From IMG/VR virus record IMGVR_UViG_3300034071_001414, positions 34,518 to 98,517 of that record: a stretch of DNA of 64,000 nucleotides. One strand, 5' to 3'. A program made the position numbers and the translations under genes. This document shows, piece after piece, positions 45,540 through 52,491 of the stretch; position 1 is the first letter of the stretch; each line of letters begins with the position of its first letter. Source of the DNA: a virus. The notes under the pieces are model-generated. The model was not told the origin of the DNA and ran no database searches. It saw only the letters and a program-made list of their open reading frames with translations.

Positions 45540-46574
45540 ATGAAAGTAGCAATTATTACAGATACTCATTATGGGGCTAGAAAAGGTTCAAAACTTTTTC
45601 ATGATTATTTTGAACTTTTCTACAAGAATGTATTTTTCCCAACACTGGAACAGTATGGGATTAATACAGTAATTCATATGGGTGATGCCTTTGATAGTCG
45701 TAAATCAATTGATTACCAGAGTTTGGAGTGGGCGAAGAGAGTTGTATTTGAACCTCTTAAGAACTATAAGGTTCATATGATTGTTGGAAATCATGATAGC
45801 TATTATAAGAACACTAATAATACAAATTCTCCCCAACTTCTTTTAAAGGATTATCCAAATATTAAAACATATTCTTCTCCTACTGAAATTAAAATTGAAA
45901 ATCTTGATATTCTTCTTCTTCCGTGGATTTGTATGGAAAACGAGGAGAAATCTCTTAAGATTATTAAAAAAACCAAAGCAAAAGTTGCAATGGGACATCT
46001 TGAACTTCAGGGGTTTCGTGTAAATAGTCAAATTATTATGGAACATGGATTGGAAGCGAATATTTTTAAAGACTTCTCTAGGGTATTTTCTGGTCATTAC
46101 CACACTCGTTCTAATAATGGAAATGTATTCTATCTCGGCAATCCTTACCAGATGTTTTGGACGGATGTAAATGACACTCGTGGATTTGTAATTTTTGATA
46201 CTGAAACATTGGAACATACTTATATTGACAATCCTTATAAGATGTTTCATAACATTTATTATGAAGATACAAATTATCAAACGTTTGATGTCCGTGAGTA
46301 TGAGAATAAAATAGTTAAAGTTATTGTTCGTAAAAAATCGAATACCAAACAATTTGAAAAATTTATTGATAAACTTTATACGTCAAACATTGCAGAACTC
46401 AAAATTATTGAAAATTTTAATATTCGGGAATCTGATGAATTTGAAGCATTTGAAAGTGAAGATACCATATCTATTTTGAATAGATATATTGAGGAGGCGG
46501 AAATTAGTCTTGATAAATCTATTATTCAAAAGATGATGCAAGAAATATATCAAGAAGCATGTGAATTAATTTAA
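45540..46574 (+). CDS. gp47: Recombination nuclease subunit gp47 (Mre11/SbcD-like)
   Basis: 344 residues, as T4 gp47 (339). With gp46 it forms the nuclease complex that resects DNA ends for recombination-dependent replication. Metallophosphoesterase motifs are in order: IITDTHYG (residues 5-12), MGDAFDSRK (about 45), VGNHDSY (about 82), GHLELQG (about 152) and SGHYHTRS (about 184). The start codon follows gp55 directly, and the stop overlaps the next start (TAATG). It is split from gp46 by the 90-codon gene at 46574, as in other cyanophages. Confidence 0.95.
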   Translation: MKVAIITDTHYGARKGSKLFHDYFELFYKNVFFPTLEQYGINTVIHMGDAFDSRKSIDYQSLEWAKRVVFEPLKNYKVHMIVGNHDSYYKNTNNTNSPQLLLKDYPNIKTYSSPTEIKIENLDILLLPWICMENEEKSLKIIKKTKAKVAMGHLELQGFRVNSQIIMEHGLEANIFKDFSRVFSGHYHTRSNNGNVFYLGNPYQMFWTDVNDTRGFVIFDTETLEHTYIDNPYKMFHNIYYEDTNYQTFDVREYENKIVKVIVRKKSNTKQFEKFIDKLYTSNIAELKIIENFNIRESDEFEAFESEDTISILNRYIEEAEISLDKSIIQKMMQEIYQEACELI

Positions 46575-46846
46575 TGTTTATTCTAACAATCAGCGGTAGA
46601 GAAACTGAAGGTGCATATTCTGTAATTGATGATGAAGGAGAACATATTTTATATCTCTTTCAGGAAGAAGATGATGCTGTCAGATATGCTATGATGTTAG
46701 AAGAAGAAGGTTCTCCAGAAATGCATGTAATTGAAATTGATGACGATGTAATGATACAAACATGCGAAATGCACGGGTATCAATATACTATTATTACTCC
46801 AGATGACATTGTAATTCCTCCAAACTCAGATCATGATTTTATTTAA
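46574..46846 (+). CDS. DUF3110-like small protein between gp47 and gp46
   Basis: 90 residues, starting inside the gp47 stop and overlapping gp46 by 14 bp, so it is translationally linked to both recombination genes. The sequence MFILTISGRETEGAYSVIDD followed by LYLFQEEDDAVRYAMMLEEE resembles the DUF3110 family common in cyanobacteria and cyanophages, which has a ferredoxin-like look (FEKEDDAERYALMLEA-type motif). It is very acidic. A regulatory or structural role in the gp46/gp47 complex is possible but not shown. Confidence 0.65.
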   Translation: MFILTISGRETEGAYSVIDDEGEHILYLFQEEDDAVRYAMMLEEEGSPEMHVIEIDDDVMIQTCEMHGYQYTIITPDDIVIPPNSDHDFI

Positions 46847-48545
46847 AACAATTCGTTGGAAAAACTTCTTAAGTACCGGAAATCAATATACGGAAGTTGA
46901 CTTTACAAAAAACAAAACCAATTTGATCATCGGAACAAATGGAGCAGGTAAGAGTACCGTTCTAGATGCTTTGACTTTTTCTTTATTTGGAAAACCGTTT
47001 CGTAAAATTAATAAACCACAACTTATTAATTCTGTGAATGAGAAGGATTGTAGAGTTGAGGTTGAGTTTAGTATTGGAAATATTGAATGGAAAGTTGTAA
47101 GAGGAATTAAACCAGCACTTTTTGAAATTTGGAGAAATGATGTTGCACTAGACCAATCATCTGCTGCTTTGGATCAGCAAAAATGGTTAGAGCAAAATGT
47201 TCTTAAAATGAACTATAAATCTTTCACTCAAATTGTTATCTTGGGTTCAAGTACTTTTGTTCCTTTTATGCAACTTTCTGTAGCACATCGTCGAGAAGTA
47301 ATTGAGGACTTGCTTGATATTAAAATTTTCTCTTCTATGAATGTTGTCATTAAAGAGAAAATTCGTCAGGCAAAAGAAGAAATTAAAATTCTAGATCTCA
47401 AGAAACAATCTCTTGCCGAAAAACTTAAGATGCAAGAAGAGTTTATTGGGGAGTTGGAAAATCGAGGAAAGGAAAATATAAACAATAATAATCGGAAAAT
47501 TTCCGATTTAGATAGCGAAATAGAACAATATTTGCGGGAAAATGAGTCTGTAGAAGAACCTCTTCGGGAACTTATTCGTGAGCAAGATTCTATCATTGGA
47601 TATTCGGAAAAACTTCGTAAACTGGGAAATCTTAAAGGAAAAATTTCTCAAAAAGTATCTGCTATTACTAAAGAGCACAAGTTTTTCACTGAGAATATGG
47701 TATGCCCCACCTGCACACAACCGATTGATGAAGAGTTTAGAATAAATAGAGTTACAGACGCTCAAAATAAAGCAAAGGAGTTGCAATCTGGTTATAAAGA
47801 ACTAGAGGAGGCAATTAAAGAGGAAGAGGAGCGAGAGCGTCAATTCAATACTCTAACGAAGGAGATTTCAAAACTAACGAATGGCATTTCTCAAAACAAT
47901 ATCAAGATTAATGGGTGTCGCAGACAGGTCAGAAATCTTGAATCTGAAATTCAAACTCTTACCGAGAACCTTGCAAACAGAAATTCTGAACATGAAAAGT
48001 TAGAATCCTTCAAAGACAACTTAAAAACTACATACGACGACCTCGCTTCTAAAAAAGACTCAATTAACTATTACGATTTTTCGTATAGTTTACTTAAAGA
48101 CGGTGGAGTAAAATCCAAAATCATTAAGAAGTACTTACCGCTGATAAATCAGCAAGTAAACCGTTATCTTCAGATGATGGATTTCTACATTAACTTCACA
48201 CTTGATGAGGAATTTAACGAAACCGTCCAGTCACCTATTCATGAAGATTTTTCTTATGCTTCTTTTAGTGAAGGTGAAAAAATGAGAATTGATTTAGCAC
48301 TTCTTTTCACCTGGAGAGAAGTTGCTAGAATGAAGAACTCAGTCAACACAAATCTCTTGATTATGGATGAGGTGTTTGATAGTTCGCTTGATGGATTTGG
48401 AACCGAAGAATTCCTTAAGATTATTCGTTATGTGATTAAGGATGCAAATATTTTTGTTATCTCTCACAAAACTGGACTAGAGGACAGATTTGAAAGCGTT
48501 ATAAAATTCTCTAAGGTAAAGGGATTTAGTAGAATAGAGCAATAG
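46833..48545 (+). CDS. gp46: Recombination nuclease subunit gp46 (Rad50/SbcC-like)
   Basis: 570 residues; T4 gp46 is 560. This is an ABC-type ATPase with a split head and a long coiled coil. Walker A IGTNGAGKST is at residues 33-42, the zinc-hook VCPTCTQPI near 290, the signature SFSEGEKMRIDLALLF near 477 and Walker B LLIMDEVFDSSLD near 508-520, followed by the FVISHKTG switch. Coiled-coil regions flank the hook (about 180-270 and 310-410). It overlaps the DUF3110-like gene and is followed by the GIY-YIG endonuclease module. Confidence 0.96.
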   Translation: MILFKTIRWKNFLSTGNQYTEVDFTKNKTNLIIGTNGAGKSTVLDALTFSLFGKPFRKINKPQLINSVNEKDCRVEVEFSIGNIEWKVVRGIKPALFEIWRNDVALDQSSAALDQQKWLEQNVLKMNYKSFTQIVILGSSTFVPFMQLSVAHRREVIEDLLDIKIFSSMNVVIKEKIRQAKEEIKILDLKKQSLAEKLKMQEEFIGELENRGKENINNNNRKISDLDSEIEQYLRENESVEEPLRELIREQDSIIGYSEKLRKLGNLKGKISQKVSAITKEHKFFTENMVCPTCTQPIDEEFRINRVTDAQNKAKELQSGYKELEEAIKEEEERERQFNTLTKEISKLTNGISQNNIKINGCRRQVRNLESEIQTLTENLANRNSEHEKLESFKDNLKTTYDDLASKKDSINYYDFSYSLLKDGGVKSKIIKKYLPLINQQVNRYLQMMDFYINFTLDEEFNETVQSPIHEDFSYASFSEGEKMRIDLALLFTWREVARMKNSVNTNLLIMDEVFDSSLDGFGTEEFLKIIRYVIKDANIFVISHKTGLEDRFESVIKFSKVKGFSRIEQ

Positions 48546-48553
48546 TAATATTG

Positions 48554-48561
48554 TATAAATA
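48554..48561 (+). promoter_or_regulatory. Late promoter box upstream of the GIY-YIG endonuclease
   Basis: TATAAATA, exact late element, 25 bp before the start codon. With T4 spacing the RNA would begin near 48567, in the middle of the left arm of the 16-bp inverted repeat. Confidence 0.68.
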
Positions 48562-48607
48562 AGTATAGTAATTTGAAAGTGTAATAATGGAAAATTACTA
48601 TACTTAT
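48559..48607 (+). promoter_or_regulatory. 16-bp perfect inverted repeat around the GIY-YIG start codon
   Basis: ATAAGTATAGTAATTT (48559-48574) and AAATTACTATACTTAT (48592-48607) are exact reverse complements separated by 17 bases. The start codon (48587-48589) and any ribosome binding site lie in the loop, and the right arm encodes residues 2-7. The repeat begins inside the late promoter box, so only longer read-through RNA can form the full stem. Confidence 0.75.
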
Positions 48608-49150
48608 GCTTACTTGAGAGAGGATAAAACTCCATATTATATTGGAAAGGGTAAATGCAAAACTCAAAGACATTTGCATCCTGGACATTATGTTCCTATT
48701 CCACCGGAAGAAAGAATACTTATATTGAAAAATAATATTAGTGAAGATGAAGCAATCAAACACGAAATATATTTAATTTCAATATTTGGAAGAAAGGATA
48801 ATAATACTGGTATTTTGAGAAATCTTACTGATGGCGGTGATGGAAAAAGTGGATGGAAAGCATCTAAAGAAACTTGTGATAAGATAAGTAAATCTCTAAT
48901 GGGAAGAAAAAGAACTCCTGAGCAGATAGAAAAACACAGAATGTCTATGCTTGGTAGAAAACTTTCTGAGGAACATAAAAGAAAAATAGGAGAGGGTGGT
49001 AAAGGTAAAAAAATGAGCCCTGAAACAATAGAAAAAATGAAAGTTGCTGCGAAAAAAAGAGGAAATAATAGAGCAGGGACAAAACATTCTCAAGAAACAA
49101 AAGAAAAGATGAGACAATCTCATCTAAAAAGAAACAAAGGGACACTTTAA
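48587..49150 (+). CDS. GIY-YIG homing endonuclease with NUMOD3 repeats (Seg-like)
   Basis: 187 residues. The nuclease domain begins YYTYAYLREDKTPYYIGKGK, the GIY-YIG signature in its YLR-type variant, and has the conserved Glu in KHEIYLISIFGRKD (about residue 60). Residues about 100-185 contain three or four NUMOD3-type DNA-binding repeats (LSEEHKRKIGEG, MSPETIEKMKVAAKK, HSQETKEKMRQSHLK), very rich in Lys. This is the architecture of free-standing phage endonucleases that cleave an allele lacking the gene and spread by repair. Its neighbour gp46 or the intergenic region after it is the likely homing site. Expression appears restricted to late infection by a start-codon hairpin. Confidence 0.88.
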   Translation: MENYYTYAYLREDKTPYYIGKGKCKTQRHLHPGHYVPIPPEERILILKNNISEDEAIKHEIYLISIFGRKDNNTGILRNLTDGGDGKSGWKASKETCDKISKSLMGRKRTPEQIEKHRMSMLGRKLSEEHKRKIGEGGKGKKMSPETIEKMKVAAKKRGNNRAGTKHSQETKEKMRQSHLKRNKGTL

Positions 49151-49212
49151 AAACTGGACTACTTGTTTAATAAATTAATAGATAGTAGAGTTGCTTGAAC
49201 CACCAAAGAACC

Positions 49213-49350
49213 ATGCAAGTTCCAAACCGATACCATCATTCCAAGAAAGAACAGAAACGAAAACTTAAACCGCAAGCACTGAGGCAAGCAAAAGCACGAA
49301 GACAAGCACTCAAGAAGCGTCTCAATCAACGAGACGCTTCTTTTTTATAA
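49213..49350 (+). CDS. Small very basic ORF whose end encodes a terminator
   Basis: 45 residues, starting MQVPNRYHHSKKEQKRKLKP and continuing with Ala/Arg/Lys/Gln-rich helical sequence (QALRQAKARRQALKKRLNQR). Over one third of residues are Lys or Arg. It fills most of the 223-bp space between the GIY-YIG gene and the next late promoter. The last codons form the intrinsic terminator hairpin. No clear ribosome binding site or promoter is visible, so it could be a chance ORF; the compositional bias and the use of the available space favour a real nucleic-acid-binding peptide. Confidence 0.35.
   Translation: MQVPNRYHHSKKEQKRKLKPQALRQAKARRQALKKRLNQRDASFL
49314..49346 (+). terminator. Intrinsic terminator
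   Basis: GAAGCGTCTC (49314-49323) and GAGACGCTTC (49331-49340) form a perfect 10-bp stem with a 7-base loop followed by six T. It closes the gp46/GIY-YIG unit and is directly followed by a late promoter box. Confidence 0.9.
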
Positions 49351-49353
49351 ATA
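49346..49353 (+). promoter_or_regulatory. Late promoter box upstream of the 49374 gene
   Basis: TATAAATA, exact late element, starting on the last T of the preceding terminator and 20 bp before the start codon. Confidence 0.7.
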
Positions 49354-49373
49354 ACTAAAAAGTATTTGTAAAA

Positions 49374-49979
49374 ATGGACGCTAAAGACATTCGCAATCTT
49401 CAAGAAGCATATATGGAAGTTGTTGAAAACCAGCAACTTGATGAAGCAAGAGAAGACGAAGGTTTAACACCTCTCCAAAAAATTAGAAAAAGAAATAAAA
49501 AATATGCTCTTCCTGGAGAACCAGCAGGACAACAAACTTCAAATCGTAGAGCAGAAAGAAGTTCTACAAGAGGAGTTAAAAAGGTAAAAGGTGCTAAAAG
49601 TGCTTTTGGAACTATGAGACATGTTGGTGGTCCATATACAGAAGAAGTAGATATTTACGACATCATCCTCTCACATTTACTTGATGAAGGATATGCTGAT
49701 ACTCAAGAAGCAGCAGAAGCAATTATGGTGAATATGAGTGAAGAGTGGAGAGAAGATATTGTAGAAATCTCACAGAAGACTGCTACAAAAGCATATGCTA
49801 CAAGTTATACTGGTGAGTTTGAAGGTCAAGATTCTCCAAAAAATGTAAAACAAACTGATAATCTTAGAAGACAAATCAAAAGAAAGTTTGGTGATAAAGC
49901 AGCACAACACGCTGATAGAGCAGGACACGCAATGACCTTTGGACGTAAAGGTGCTGGTGGTATGCCCCCAAAACCATAA
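49374..49979 (+). CDS. Late-expressed, possibly capsid-associated protein of unknown function
   Basis: 201 residues. The N-terminus MDAKDIRNLQEAYMEVVENQ, with LQE-type sites suited to the gp21 protease, is typical of several cyanophage late proteins. The middle is basic and Arg/Lys-rich (RKRNKKYALPG, RAERSSTRGVKKVKGAKSAF). A compact helical block DIYDIILSHLLDEGYADTQE followed by AAEAIMVNMSEEWREDIVE forms a recognisable conserved cyanophage module. The C-terminus is basic and Gly/Pro-rich. A perfect late box and a strong downstream terminator make it a single-gene late unit, so a virion or packaging role is reasonable; the function is unknown. Confidence 0.6.
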   Translation: MDAKDIRNLQEAYMEVVENQQLDEAREDEGLTPLQKIRKRNKKYALPGEPAGQQTSNRRAERSSTRGVKKVKGAKSAFGTMRHVGGPYTEEVDIYDIILSHLLDEGYADTQEAAEAIMVNMSEEWREDIVEISQKTATKAYATSYTGEFEGQDSPKNVKQTDNLRRQIKRKFGDKAAQHADRAGHAMTFGRKGAGGMPPKP

Positions 49980-50003
49980 CAAACCACTTTCCAAACTGGC
50001 ACA

Positions 50004-50031
50004 AAAGAGGGTTTTACCACCCTCTTTTTTT
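50004..50031 (+). terminator. Intrinsic terminator
   Basis: AAAGAGGGT (50004-50012) and ACCCTCTTT (50019-50027) form a 9-bp stem with a 6-base loop, followed by more T. It ends the 49374 unit and directly precedes the TATAAT box of the CobT-like gene. Confidence 0.88.
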
Positions 50032-50032
50032 G

Positions 50033-50038
50033 TATAAT
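50033..50038 (+). promoter_or_regulatory. Host-type -10 box and shared leader for the CobT-like gene
   Basis: TATAAT follows the terminator at once; no good -35 is seen. The 18 bases after the box align in register with those after the TATAAT at 52460 (pattern TATAATG..TTCA....AAACAAA), which precedes cobS. The box overlaps an in-frame ATG at 50037, so translation more likely begins at 50061. Confidence 0.55.
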
Positions 50039-50060
50039 GGTTTCATACGAAACAAATCAG

Positions 50061-52244
50061 ATGCCTGTCTCACACGAAATTAAGTCTCAACTTGCGAAAC
50101 TGCTTGCTACTGAAGACCTTGTGGTGGAGCACAAGAAGGTTTCTACTGCTTGCTTTAATGTTCACACTCGCGTTCTGACTCTGCCTCTGTGGGAGAAAGC
50201 AAGTGGTCTTGTGTATGATTTGCTTGTCGCTCACGAATGCGGGCATAGCATCTTCACTCCTGATGAGGATTGGAGCAAGACTTGTAAAGTTCCCCAACAG
50301 TTTATTAATGTTGTGGAAGATGCTCGCGTTGAGAAACTGATGAAACGCAAGTATGCTGGACTTGCTAAAACTTTCTTTAATGGTTATAAAGAACTGAATG
50401 AGCAAGATTTCTTTCAGTTGGAAGATGAAGATATTTCTTCCTTCAATCTTGCTGATCGCGTAAATCTATATTTTAAAGTTGGTAACTTTGTAACTCTGGA
50501 CTTTACTCCTGAAGAGAAAGAAATTGTTGATTTGATTGCCGCAACAGAAACTTTTGCTGATGCTTTGATTGCTGCAGAGGAACTTTATAAGTATTGTAAA
50601 AAGGAAAAGGAACAGCAGCAAAAGGTTGCAGATTGGGACTCTCACGAAACTCAAGGTAATTCCCAATCTCAAGCAAGTGATATTACTGAAGAAAAGCAAT
50701 CGGAAAGTGAAGAGGAAGGCAAATCTGATTCTTCGCAACCAGAACAAACTAATGAAACTGGATCTGCTCAGGGTGAACAAACTCTCAACACTTCTTCAGG
50801 TGATGAAGAAGAACCTGAAGTTCGCACTGCCGAATCTTTGGAAGATAAGATTCGTGATTTGGTGAACGATAGTGGTTCCGAAAATGTTTATATTGAAGTT
50901 CCTCAAGTAAATCTTGATACTGTCATCGGCAAAAACTTTGATATTCATAAAGAAATTGATTCTTCCTTTAAGCATCAGCAAGAGCAGCATGATAATTATG
51001 GCAAAGAGAATGGTCGGTTGGAATCTGTTAATATCTTTAAATCTGCAGATGAAGAGTTTAAGAAGTTCAAACTTTCTGCCCAAAAGGAAGTGAATTATCT
51101 TGTAAAGGAATTTGAGTGCCGTAAGGCAGCAGATTCTTATGCCCGTGCTTCTACTTCTCGCACTGGTGTTCTTGATACTGCTCGCCTTCATTCTTACAAA
51201 TATACTGAAGACTTGTTCAAGAAAGTGACTGTAATTCCTGATGGAAAAAATCACGGTCTGATCTTCATTTTGGATTGGAGTGGGTCAATGCAACACGTTC
51301 TTCTTGATACTTGTAAGCAACTCTTCAATCTTGTGTGGTTCTGTAAGAAAGTTTCTATTCCCTTTGAGGTTTATGCTTTCACTAATGAATGGCGCCGTGG
51401 TGAGTATGATTATGCAACTGGAAAGTATCTTTCTTCTGATCGCACTCCTCATTATGAAAAGAAAGAAGGTGCTCTCTGTATTGATGAGACATTTTCTCTG
51501 ATGAATCTTATTACCAGTAAAGTTTCTGGAAATCAACTTGAAAAGCAAATGCTGAACATTTGGCGTCTTGCCATGTGTTTTAGTGATACGTATCGTTGTT
51601 CCTATACTTATCCCAATCGTCTTTGCCTTTCTGGAACTCCTTTGAATGAAGCACTGATTAGTCTTCATCAAATTCTTCCTAAGTTTCAACATGAAAATAA
51701 ACTTCAAAAGGTTCAGTGTATTGTACTTACTGATGGTGAAGCAAATCATCTTGCTTATCACAAAGAAGTGAAGCGTAATTGGGAATCTGATCCATATATG
51801 GGAGTTCGTAGTATCAATCCAAATAAAACTTTCCTGAGGGATCGTAAACTTGGAACTACCTATAAGATTGATTATGGGTATCACCAATTTACTGATGTTC
51901 TTCTTAATAACCTGAAAGATAAGTTTCCTTCTGTGAATTTTATCGGTATTCGTGTTCTGTCCAATGGACATGCTAACCGATTTATTAGTCTCTATTATTC
52001 TCAACTTGATAAACAGTATGAGAAAATTCAAAATGATTGGAAGAAACTGAAGAGTTTCACCATCACAAATTCTGGATATGATGCATACTTTGGACTTTCA
52101 TCCAGTGCTTTGTCTCAGGATGCTGAGTTTGAGGTTGCTGAATGTGCAACTAAAGCACAAATTAAATCTGCTTTTGTGAAGTCTCTTAAAACCAAAAAAC
52201 TAAATAAAAAAGTTCTTGGTGAATTCATTTCTTTGGTAGCATGA
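50061..52244 (+). CDS. CobT-like VWA protein with N-terminal HExxH motif
   Basis: 727 residues from ATG 50061; the frame extends to an ATG at 50037, but that codon overlaps the -10 box. The N-terminal part has VAHECGHSIF (residues about 57-66), a zinc metallopeptidase-type HExxH, with VVEDARVEKLMKRKYAG some 40 residues later supplying a typical third acidic ligand. Residues about 195-275 are a Ser/Glu/Gln-rich linker. The C-terminal VWA domain has the metal-binding FILDWSGSM near residue 405 and VLTDGEANHL further on. This layout matches CobT-like partners of MoxR/CobS ATPases, and the cobS-like gene follows one gene later. A chaperone- or chelatase-type remodelling complex is likely; its substrate is unknown. 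Confidence 0.75.
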   Translation: MPVSHEIKSQLAKLLATEDLVVEHKKVSTACFNVHTRVLTLPLWEKASGLVYDLLVAHECGHSIFTPDEDWSKTCKVPQQFINVVEDARVEKLMKRKYAGLAKTFFNGYKELNEQDFFQLEDEDISSFNLADRVNLYFKVGNFVTLDFTPEEKEIVDLIAATETFADALIAAEELYKYCKKEKEQQQKVADWDSHETQGNSQSQASDITEEKQSESEEEGKSDSSQPEQTNETGSAQGEQTLNTSSGDEEEPEVRTAESLEDKIRDLVNDSGSENVYIEVPQVNLDTVIGKNFDIHKEIDSSFKHQQEQHDNYGKENGRLESVNIFKSADEEFKKFKLSAQKEVNYLVKEFECRKAADSYARASTSRTGVLDTARLHSYKYTEDLFKKVTVIPDGKNHGLIFILDWSGSMQHVLLDTCKQLFNLVWFCKKVSIPFEVYAFTNEWRRGEYDYATGKYLSSDRTPHYEKKEGALCIDETFSLMNLITSKVSGNQLEKQMLNIWRLAMCFSDTYRCSYTYPNRLCLSGTPLNEALISLHQILPKFQHENKLQKVQCIVLTDGEANHLAYHKEVKRNWESDPYMGVRSINPNKTFLRDRKLGTTYKIDYGYHQFTDVLLNNLKDKFPSVNFIGIRVLSNGHANRFISLYYSQLDKQYEKIQNDWKKLKSFTITNSGYDAYFGLSSSALSQDAEFEVAECATKAQIKSAFVKSLKTKKLNKKVLGEFISLVA

Positions 52245-52426
52245 AACAAAAATTTCCTTTTGAACACGTTGTCAAATACGATACTAAAGAAGTGTGGATT
52301 GCTTGTAGCAGTGTAATTACTGCTATTGGCATTCCTGCACTTGTTGAGAAATACTATCCTGGTTATAAAGGTCATATCGGTAGCAAGGAGTATCTGGAGA
52401 CACTTCGCAACCAGTTGGCAAACTGA
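52241..52426 (+). CDS. Small conserved protein between the CobT-like and CobS genes
   Basis: 61 residues, overlapping the upstream gene by 4 bp (ATGA), so translation is coupled. The sequence has an aromatic N-terminus (MKQKFPFEHVVKYDTKEVWI), a short hydrophobic stretch (ACSSVITAIGIPALVEKYYP) that is too polar at its ends for a clear membrane helix, and a basic tail (IGSKEYLETLRNQLAN). I do not recognise it. Its place within the VWA/ATPase pair suggests an accessory role there. Confidence 0.55.
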   Translation: MKQKFPFEHVVKYDTKEVWIACSSVITAIGIPALVEKYYPGYKGHIGSKEYLETLRNQLAN

Positions 52427-52432
52427 CCACAG

Positions 52433-52454
52433 GGGGTCCTTTGGACCCCTTTTT
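52433..52454 (+). terminator. Intrinsic terminator
   Basis: GGGGTCC (52433-52439) and GGACCCC (52443-52449) form a tight 7-bp GC-rich stem with a 3-base loop, followed by five T. It ends the CobT-like unit just before the cobS promoter. Confidence 0.88.
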
Positions 52455-52459
52455 CGTTC

Positions 52460-52465
52460 TATAAT
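52460..52465 (+). promoter_or_regulatory. Host-type -10 box and shared leader for cobS
   Basis: TATAAT, 27 bp before the cobS start, directly after a terminator and without a recognisable -35. The following leader matches the one upstream of the CobT-like gene in register. Confidence 0.55.
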
Positions 52466-52491
52466 GACTTCAGTTCAAACAAACCCACTTC

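Noticed and set aside
49151-49373. Possible tRNA in the gap after the GIY-YIG gene
   Set aside because: No T-arm sequence of the GGTTCGA type and no acceptor-stem pairing could be found; the gap holds a small ORF, a terminator and a late box.
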